64,000 nucleotides of DNA from an uncultured Clostridia bacterium (lineage in GTDB: Bacteria > Bacillota > Clostridia > Oscillospirales > Oscillospiraceae): assembly GCA_945877365.1 (NCBI GenBank), contig CAMCRV010000008.1, forward strand, positions 1 to 64,000, given 5' to 3'. The number at the start of each line of letters is the position of its first letter. Position 1 is the first letter of the stretch. Of this stretch, positions 58,835-64,000 are shown piece after piece. Under the pieces are notes generated by a model. That model searched no databases. It had not been told where the DNA came from and saw only the letters and a program-made list of their open reading frames with translations. A program made the translations under genes and the position numbers.

Positions 58835-60883
58835 ATGGCAAAGCTGACAGATTCCGTTTCCATCTTAAAAGGGGTAGGCCCTGCCAAGGCAAAGCAGTTC
58901 GCCGCCCTGAATATTTACACCCTGGGGGATCTCATCTGCCATTTCCCCCGGGGCTACGAGGATCGCACCCGGCTGGTGAGCATTGAAAAGCTGGAGCCTG
59001 ACCGCCCGGCCTGCTTCAAGGCCATGGTGATGAACACCCCCCGCACCAGCCACATCCGCAAGGGGCTGGATATCACCCGGGTGCAGGTGGCGGACACCAC
59101 CGCCCGGCTGAACCTCACCTTTTTCAACAACCGCTATGTCTCCGATCAGCTGCAATACGGCAGGGAATACATCTTCTACGGCGCAGTGAACGGGGATTAT
59201 GCAGGCTATTCCATGACCAATCCGGTGTTCGAGTCACCGGAAGTCTCGGGACTGATGACCCGCAGGATTCTGCCCATCTACCCCCTGACGGCAGGGCTGA
59301 CCAACGCCGCCATGGGTCGGGCGGTGCAGCAGGCACTGAGCATCTGCGATCCCCCGGAGGAAATTCTGCCGGAAAGCGTGCGCCGGGAATACGGAATTCT
59401 CCCGGCACAGGAGGCCTACTTTGCCATCCATGCACCCAAAACCATGGAGCAGGCGGAGCAGGCGAAAAGACGGCTGATTTTTGAGGAATTCTTCGTGTTC
59501 TCCGCAGGACTGTCCCTGATGCGCCAGAGCCGGGCGGAAAAGAAGACGGAACCCTATGAGAATCTGGACTTAACGGAATTTTATCGGGCGCTGCCCTTTG
59601 CCCTCACCGGGGCACAGCGCCGGGCAGTGGAGGACATCGTCCGGGATCTGGGCAGTGGCGCCCCCATGAACCGGCTGGTGCAGGGGGATGTGGGCAGCGG
59701 CAAGACCATGGTGGCCGCCGCTGCGGCCTTCTGCGCCGCCCGGAACGGAAAGCAGACTGCCCTGATGGCTCCCACGGAGATTCTGGCAGAGCAGCACTGC
59801 GCCTCTCTGGGAAAGCTCTTTGCCCCCCTGGGAATCTCCGTGGGGCTGCTCACCGGCTCCATGAGCGTGAAGGAAAAGCGGCTGACCCGGGAGGCGGTGG
59901 AGGCAGGGCAGCTTCAGGCGGTGGTGGGCACCCACGCTCTGCTGTCGGATACCACGGTGTTTCGGGAGCTGGGGCTGGTGATTGCCGACGAGCAGCATCG
60001 CTTCGGGGTAGCCCAGCGAAGCCGCCTGGCCGCCAAAGGCCATGACCCCCATCTGCTGGTGATGTCCGCCACTCCCATTCCCCGAACGCTGGCGCTGCTG
60101 ATGTACGGCGATCTGGAGGTGTCCATTCTGGATGAGCTGCCCCCGGGACGGGAGCCGGTGGACACCTTTCTGGTGGGGGAGAGCTACCGCCCCCGGATCA
60201 ACGCCTTCATCCGTAAACAAGTGGAGCAGGGGCACCAGTGCTTTGTGGTGTGCCCGGCGGTGGAGGAGACGGAGGAGCTGGGAATCAAATCCGCCTCGGC
60301 CTGGGCGGAGGCTCTGCAGCAGACGGTGTTTCCCGACCTGCGGATCAGCCTTCTTCACGGTCAGATGAAGGGGGCGGAGAAGGAGGCCGTGATGACGGCC
60401 TTCGCCCGGGGAGAGGCAGATGTGCTGGTGGCCACCACGGTGATTGAAGTGGGGGTGGATGTGCCCAACGCCACCTTGATGGTGATTGAGGATGCCGACC
60501 GGTTCGGTCTTTCCCAGCTGCATCAGCTCCGGGGACGGGTAGGCCGGGGCGGCGCGAAAAGCTACTGCATCCTCACCTCCCACAACAGAAACCCCGAGAC
60601 TCTGCAGCGGCTGAAGGCTCTGTGCAAAACCACCGACGGCTTCAAAATTGCGGAGGAGGATCTGCGCCTGCGGGGGCCGGGTGACTTCTTCGGCTCCCGG
60701 CAGTCGGGACTGCCGGCCTTCCGGGTGGCGGATCTCAGCTTCGATCTGAAGGAGCTGAAGCAGGCTCAGGAGGCCTCCGCCCGGTGGATTGAGGAATACG
60801 GCGACACTGACCTGCCCGAGGCAAGGGCACTGCGCGCCAGAATTGCCGACCTCTTTGCCCGGGCAGAGGGGACGATGAACTGA
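58835..60883 (+). CDS. recG: ATP-dependent DNA helicase RecG
   Basis: 682 residues, full family length. Remodels stalled replication forks and recombination junctions. The N-terminal wedge domain includes GVGPAKAKQFAALNIYTLGD and FFNNRYVSDQLQYGREYIFY. Helicase motifs are RLVQGDVGSGKTMVAAAAAF (Walker A), VIADEQHRFGVAQR (DEQH box), MSATPIPRTLALLMYGD, VATTVIEVGVDVPNATLMVI and QLRGRVGRGGAKSYC, then the TRG-like FKIAEEDLRLRGPGDFFGSR. The start at 58835 follows GGAGGTGAGGAT. Confidence 0.96.
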   Translation: MAKLTDSVSILKGVGPAKAKQFAALNIYTLGDLICHFPRGYEDRTRLVSIEKLEPDRPACFKAMVMNTPRTSHIRKGLDITRVQVADTTARLNLTFFNNRYVSDQLQYGREYIFYGAVNGDYAGYSMTNPVFESPEVSGLMTRRILPIYPLTAGLTNAAMGRAVQQALSICDPPEEILPESVRREYGILPAQEAYFAIHAPKTMEQAEQAKRRLIFEEFFVFSAGLSLMRQSRAEKKTEPYENLDLTEFYRALPFALTGAQRRAVEDIVRDLGSGAPMNRLVQGDVGSGKTMVAAAAAFCAARNGKQTALMAPTEILAEQHCASLGKLFAPLGISVGLLTGSMSVKEKRLTREAVEAGQLQAVVGTHALLSDTTVFRELGLVIADEQHRFGVAQRSRLAAKGHDPHLLVMSATPIPRTLALLMYGDLEVSILDELPPGREPVDTFLVGESYRPRINAFIRKQVEQGHQCFVVCPAVEETEELGIKSASAWAEALQQTVFPDLRISLLHGQMKGAEKEAVMTAFARGEADVLVATTVIEVGVDVPNATLMVIEDADRFGLSQLHQLRGRVGRGGAKSYCILTSHNRNPETLQRLKALCKTTDGFKIAEEDLRLRGPGDFFGSRQSGLPAFRVADLSFDLKELKQAQEASARWIEEYGDTDLPEARALRARIADLFARAEGTMN

Positions 60884-60907
60884 CGGTTAGCATTTCTTAA
60901 GGCGCCT

Positions 60908-61045
60908 ATCATTGCGAGCCAGTGCGCACACTGGCGTGGCAATCCGTTCTCCCCAATGTTCTATTTTATCGGGTAGTTCGGGAAATCGGTGCCTGCTTGG
61001 GGAACGGATTCCCACGGTCGCTTCGCTCCCTCGGAATGACACACA
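60908..61045. repeat. Interspersed repeat family 3 (GCGAGCCAGTGCGCACACTG type)
   Basis: ATTGCGAGCCAGTGCGCACA-CTGGCGTGGCAATCCGTTCTC at the left, and GGGGAACGGATTCCCACG-GTCGCTTCGCTCCCTCGGAATGAC at the right, with complementary ends (GAACGGATT / AATCCGTTC). A dispersed repeat of this look is common in related genomes; one copy is in this window. Confidence 0.6.
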
Positions 61046-61075
61046 CTTTGACATTTAATCTCTGCTTAACAACTT

Positions 61076-61119
61076 CCGGGATAATGACCCAAAACAGGGT
61101 CATCCTGGGAGTTTTTTTG
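61076..61119 (+). terminator. Hairpin with T-run before gpmI
   Basis: CCGGGATAATGACCC / GGGTCATCCTGGG, slightly imperfect, followed by TTTTTTT; ends transcription from recG. Confidence 0.75.
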
Positions 61120-61146
61120 TGAGGGATGGAAAAAATAAAAAAGTGG

Positions 61147-61175
61147 TTGTAAGTTAGGTGGAAATGATGTAAAAT
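61147..61175 (+). promoter_or_regulatory. Promoter of gpmI
   Basis: TTGTAA at 61147, 17-base spacer, TAAAAT at 61170, about 55 bases before the start. Confidence 0.6.
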
Positions 61176-61234
61176 AACAAAATGAATACAATGCAAAGTT
61201 ACGCGTATTTACGCTTTATGGGAGGTTAATACTT

Positions 61235-62797
61235 ATGGAAAAACCCATTGTTCTGGTAATTATGGACGGCGTCGGCAAGGGCGACGGCGGCAGCGGCGAT
61301 GCCGTAGCCGTGGCAAAGACCCCCACCCTGGATCATCTGCTGGAAACCTGCCCCCACACCTGGCTGAAGGCACACGGCACCGCCGTGGGTCTGCCCAGCG
61401 ACGACGACATGGGCAACAGCGAGGTGGGTCACAACGCACTGGGCTGCGGCCAGATCTATTCTCAGGGTGCCAAGCTGGTGGGCGAGTCCATCGAAAACGG
61501 CGCACTGTACGCTTCTGAAACCTGGAAGGAGCTGGTGGCCAACGCTGTTTCCGGCAAGGCCATGCATTTTCTGGGTCTGCTGTCCGACGGCAATGTCCAC
61601 TCCAACATCCATCATCTGATTGCCCTGCTGCGGCAGGCTAAGGCCGAGGGCGTGAAGAAGGCCTACTGCCATATCCTGCTGGACGGCCGGGATGTGCCTG
61701 CTACCTCCGCGCTGGAATATGTGGAAATGCTGGAAACCGTGCTGGCAGAGCTGAGCACCGACGGCTGCGACTACGCCATCGCCTCCGGCGGCGGCCGTAT
61801 GCAGATCACCATGGATCGCTACGAAGCCAACTGGGCCATGGTGGAAAAGGGCTGGAAAACCCATGTGCAGGCTCAGGGCCGGATGTTCGCCTCTGCAAAG
61901 GAGGCCATCGAGACATACCGGGCCGAGACCGGCTGTATCGATCAGGATCTGCCTGCCTTTGTCATCGAAAGAAACGGCGCCCCCGTGGCTCCCATCGCCA
62001 ACGGCGACAGCGTGATTCTGTTCAACTTCCGGGGCGACCGGGCACAGGAGATCTCCCTGGCCTTTGACCGGAAGGACTTCGACAAGTTTGACCGGGGCGA
62101 CTACACCGGGGTGAAGTTTGCCGGTATGCTGCAGTACGACGGCGACCTGAACATCCCCGAGCACTATCTGGTGCAGCCCCCGGTGATCCGCAACACCCTG
62201 ACCGAGGTGCTGTGCGCCGCCGGCATCCACGAGTACGCCGTTTCCGAAACCCAGAAGTACGGTCATGTCACCTATTTCTGGAACGGCAACCGCTCCGGTA
62301 AGGTGGACGAGGCTCTGGAGGACTATGAGGAGATCCCCTCCGATGTGATTCCCTTCGAGCAGGCTCCTGCCATGAAGTCCAAAGAAATCACCGAAAAGCT
62401 GGTGCAGGCCATGGCCTCCGGCAAGTACACCTTCCTGCGCTGCAACTTCCCCAACGGCGATATGGTGGGTCACACCGGCGTCATGGAGGCAGTGGTCACC
62501 GCCATGGAGTGCGTGGACAACAGCCTGAAGGCCATTGTGGAGGCCGCCGACAAGTACGGCTACACCCTGCTGATCACCGCCGACCACGGCAACGCCGACC
62601 AGATGACCGAGACCAAGAAGGGCAAGACCTCCGTCCGGACTGCCCACTCCCTGAACCCCGTTCCCTTCATCATCTACGACAAGGACACCAGCTGGAACAT
62701 CGTGGACGGCGCCTACGGCCTTGCCAATGTGGCTCCCACCGTGGTGAAGATGCTGGGTCTTACCGCCCCCGCCTGCTGGGAAGCCAGCATGGTTTAA
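61235..62797 (+). CDS. gpmI: 2,3-bisphosphoglycerate-independent phosphoglycerate mutase
   Basis: 520 residues. Interconverts 3- and 2-phosphoglycerate in glycolysis using two manganese ions. Motifs are VLVIMDGVG (metal Asp), DDMGNSEVGHNALGCGQIY with the phospho-Ser, HFLGLLSDGNVHSN, NFRGDRAQE, and near the end LITADHGNADQM with metal ligands. GGGAGGTTAATACTT precedes the ATG. It has its own promoter and is followed by the Asp23-yloV pair. Confidence 0.96.
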   Translation: MEKPIVLVIMDGVGKGDGGSGDAVAVAKTPTLDHLLETCPHTWLKAHGTAVGLPSDDDMGNSEVGHNALGCGQIYSQGAKLVGESIENGALYASETWKELVANAVSGKAMHFLGLLSDGNVHSNIHHLIALLRQAKAEGVKKAYCHILLDGRDVPATSALEYVEMLETVLAELSTDGCDYAIASGGGRMQITMDRYEANWAMVEKGWKTHVQAQGRMFASAKEAIETYRAETGCIDQDLPAFVIERNGAPVAPIANGDSVILFNFRGDRAQEISLAFDRKDFDKFDRGDYTGVKFAGMLQYDGDLNIPEHYLVQPPVIRNTLTEVLCAAGIHEYAVSETQKYGHVTYFWNGNRSGKVDEALEDYEEIPSDVIPFEQAPAMKSKEITEKLVQAMASGKYTFLRCNFPNGDMVGHTGVMEAVVTAMECVDNSLKAIVEAADKYGYTLLITADHGNADQMTETKKGKTSVRTAHSLNPVPFIIYDKDTSWNIVDGAYGLANVAPTVVKMLGLTAPACWEASMV

Positions 62798-62827
62798 TCT
62801 GAATCATTATTATGGAGGTACTGATCT

Positions 62828-63181
62828 ATGATCCGTCATGAAAATGCCAACGGCAGCGTGAATGTCAGCACCGGCGTGTATACCGACATCGTGGGCACCG
62901 CAGCTTCCAACTGCTTCGGCGTGAAGGGCATGGCTGCCCGGAGCGTCAAAGACGGCGTGTTCCACCTGCTGCGCAAGGAATCCGTGGGTAAGGGTGTCCA
63001 TGTCACCTTCCACGAGGACAACACCATCTCCATCGACCTGCACATCATTGTGGACAACGGCGTGAATCTCAACGCCGTGGGTGCTTCCATCATCTCCGAG
63101 GTGCGCTATGTGGTCACCAGCCACACCGGCACCGAGGTGCGGGCGGTGAATGTGTTCATCGACTCCATGATGATCGACTGA
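62828..63181 (+). CDS. Asp23/Gls24-family protein (YloU-like)
   Basis: 117 residues. GSVNVSTGVYTDIVGTAASN, GVKGMAARS, ISIDLHIIVDNGVNLNAVGA, VRAVNVFIDSM fit the family. It pairs with yloV/fakA across Firmicutes; Asp23 proteins are tied to envelope stress. TGGAGGTACTGATCT precedes the ATG. Confidence 0.92.
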   Translation: MIRHENANGSVNVSTGVYTDIVGTAASNCFGVKGMAARSVKDGVFHLLRKESVGKGVHVTFHEDNTISIDLHIIVDNGVNLNAVGASIISEVRYVVTSHTGTEVRAVNVFIDSMMID

Positions 63182-63197
63182 TACGGAGGAAAGAGAA

Positions 63198-64000
63198 TTG
63201 AGACAGACCATTAACGGCGCAGATCTGCGCAGAATGATTATCAGCGCGGCTGCCGCCATTGAGATCAACAAGCAGGCGCTCAACGAGCTGAATGTGTTCC
63301 CCGTCCCCGACGGCGACACCGGAACCAATATGTCCATGACCATCAACGCCGCCGCCGGCGACCTGCGCAAGACCGAGGATCCTGATATCACTACAGCCTC
63401 CAAGGTTGCCGCCTCCGCCATGCTCCGGGGCGCCCGGGGCAACTCCGGCGTCATTTTGTCCCTGCTGTTCCGAGGGCTGTCCAAGGCTCTGAAGGGCTGT
63501 GAGGTCTGCGACGGTGTGCTGTGGGCACAGGCTCTGCAGGAGGGCGTGGACGCCGCCTACAAGGCAGTTATGAAGCCTGCCGAGGGCACCATCCTCACCG
63601 TGGCTCGTCTGGCCGCTGCCAAGGCTGCCGACGCTGCGGCGGAGAACAACTATATCGAATTTGTCCAGGAGGCCGCCATTGAGGAGGCCAAGGTTGCTCT
63701 GGAAAACACCACCAACCAGAACCCCGTGCTGAAGAAGGCCGGTGTGGTGGATGCCGGCGGCAAGGGCTGGGTGGTGGCTCTGGAGGCCATGCTCAGTGCC
63801 CTGCGGGGTGAGGATGTGGTGGCTCCCGAGGCAGAAGCCACTCCCACCAAGGACAGTGCCGACTTCTCCGACTTCAACACCGAGGACATCACCTTCGCCT
63901 ACTGCACCGAGTTCATCATCTCCCGGGAGAACGACAAGGATCCCGAAAAGCTGAGGGAGTTCCTGTCCAGCCTGGGCGACAGCCTGGTGCTGGTGGAGGA
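63198..64000 (+). CDS. YloV/FakA-type DAK2 domain protein (runs off the window)
   Basis: Starts at a TTG (LRQTINGADLRRMIISAAAA) after CGGAGGAAAGAGAA, 16 bases beyond the Asp23-family stop. The visible 267 codons cover the DAK2 kinase domain (NELNVFPVPDGDTGTNMSMT, AMLRGARGNSGVILSLLFRG, GVVDAGGKGWVVALEAML) and the beginning of the next domain. FakA binds ATP and phosphorylates fatty acids held by DegV-type FakB proteins, feeding them to phospholipid synthesis. The rest lies beyond the window end. Confidence 0.92.
   Translation, partial: MRQTINGADLRRMIISAAAAIEINKQALNELNVFPVPDGDTGTNMSMTINAAAGDLRKTEDPDITTASKVAASAMLRGARGNSGVILSLLFRGLSKALKGCEVCDGVLWAQALQEGVDAAYKAVMKPAEGTILTVARLAAAKAADAAAENNYIEFVQEAAIEEAKVALENTTNQNPVLKKAGVVDAGGKGWVVALEAMLSALRGEDVVAPEAEATPTKDSADFSDFNTEDITFAYCTEFIISRENDKDPEKLREFLSSLGDSLVLVE

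Noticed and set aside
1-64000. tRNA or rRNA genes
   Set aside because: No cloverleaf-like or rRNA-like sequence was recognised in the window.

Overview
The window reads as chromosome of a Gram-positive gut anaerobe of the class Clostridia, most likely Oscillospiraceae/Ruminococcaceae. The reasons are GC-rich core genes with strong Shine-Dalgarno sites, a split two-subunit transketolase, glycogen and maltodextrin enzymes, the sporulation sigma factors SigG and SigK, a YlmC-type PRC-barrel gene, the gene order Asp23 - YloV/FakA with RecG nearby, and many palindromic interspersed repeats. The organism was inferred from gene content; no species can be named.

Layout. 0-13 kb: a DUF559 nuclease gene built into a palindromic repeat, an RsmF-like rRNA methyltransferase, MurA, a sugar-ABC ATPase behind a structured leader, MalQ and GlgP (glycogen breakdown), a sugar nucleotidyltransferase, and split transketolase. 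13-16.4 kb: a BlaI repressor with two clear operators and a BlaR1-type metalloprotease whose sensor domain is replaced by two beta-helix modules. 17-22 kb: a sugar ABC importer (two permeases and a lipoprotein) divergent from a ROK regulator and an SGNH esterase. 22.6-26.1 kb: a heterodimeric ABC exporter. 26.7-36.6 kb: a surface-polysaccharide operon (GT2 synthase, bactofilin/LRR protein, AlgX/DHHW-like protein, VTC domain, DUF4956, CotH kinase, WecB epimerase).

37-57 kb is the most unusual part. At 37.1-39.1 kb a SpoIVCA-like large serine recombinase lies directly against the 3' half of sigK, the layout of a sigK 'skin' element. That sigK half is broken again near its 3' end, beside a second large serine recombinase (39.2-40.7 kb). 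At 43.4-57.2 kb the sigG gene is split by a 13,016-bp element. The two outer fragments join in frame at a shared GG dinucleotide to give a 260-residue SigG. The circle junction would be a symmetric serine-integrase attP, with TTTCGC and GCGAAA exactly 15 bp on either side of the GG. The element is AT-richer than its surroundings. It carries its integrase at one end, a MobV-type relaxase, 22-bp iterons with a Rep-like fragment, a small resolvase, a pseudopilin fused to BspA-like repeats, several small membrane, lipo- and zinc-ribbon proteins, and a gene of unknown role at the other end, downstream of the sigG promoter. It looks like an integrative mobilisable element of plasmid origin that has settled in sigG at almost the codon position used by skin elements in sigK.

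57-64 kb returns to core genes: rpsT, a GNAT acetyltransferase, recG, gpmI, an Asp23-family gene and the start of yloV/fakA, which runs off the window.

Three interspersed repeat families recur between genes: palindromic elements with CCCCTTGTGTAAAGGGG-type arms (eight copies or parts, one carrying the DUF559 gene), about 150-bp elements ending in TTGACAATT-type repeats (three copies), and one copy of a GCGAGCCAGTGCGCACACTG-type element.
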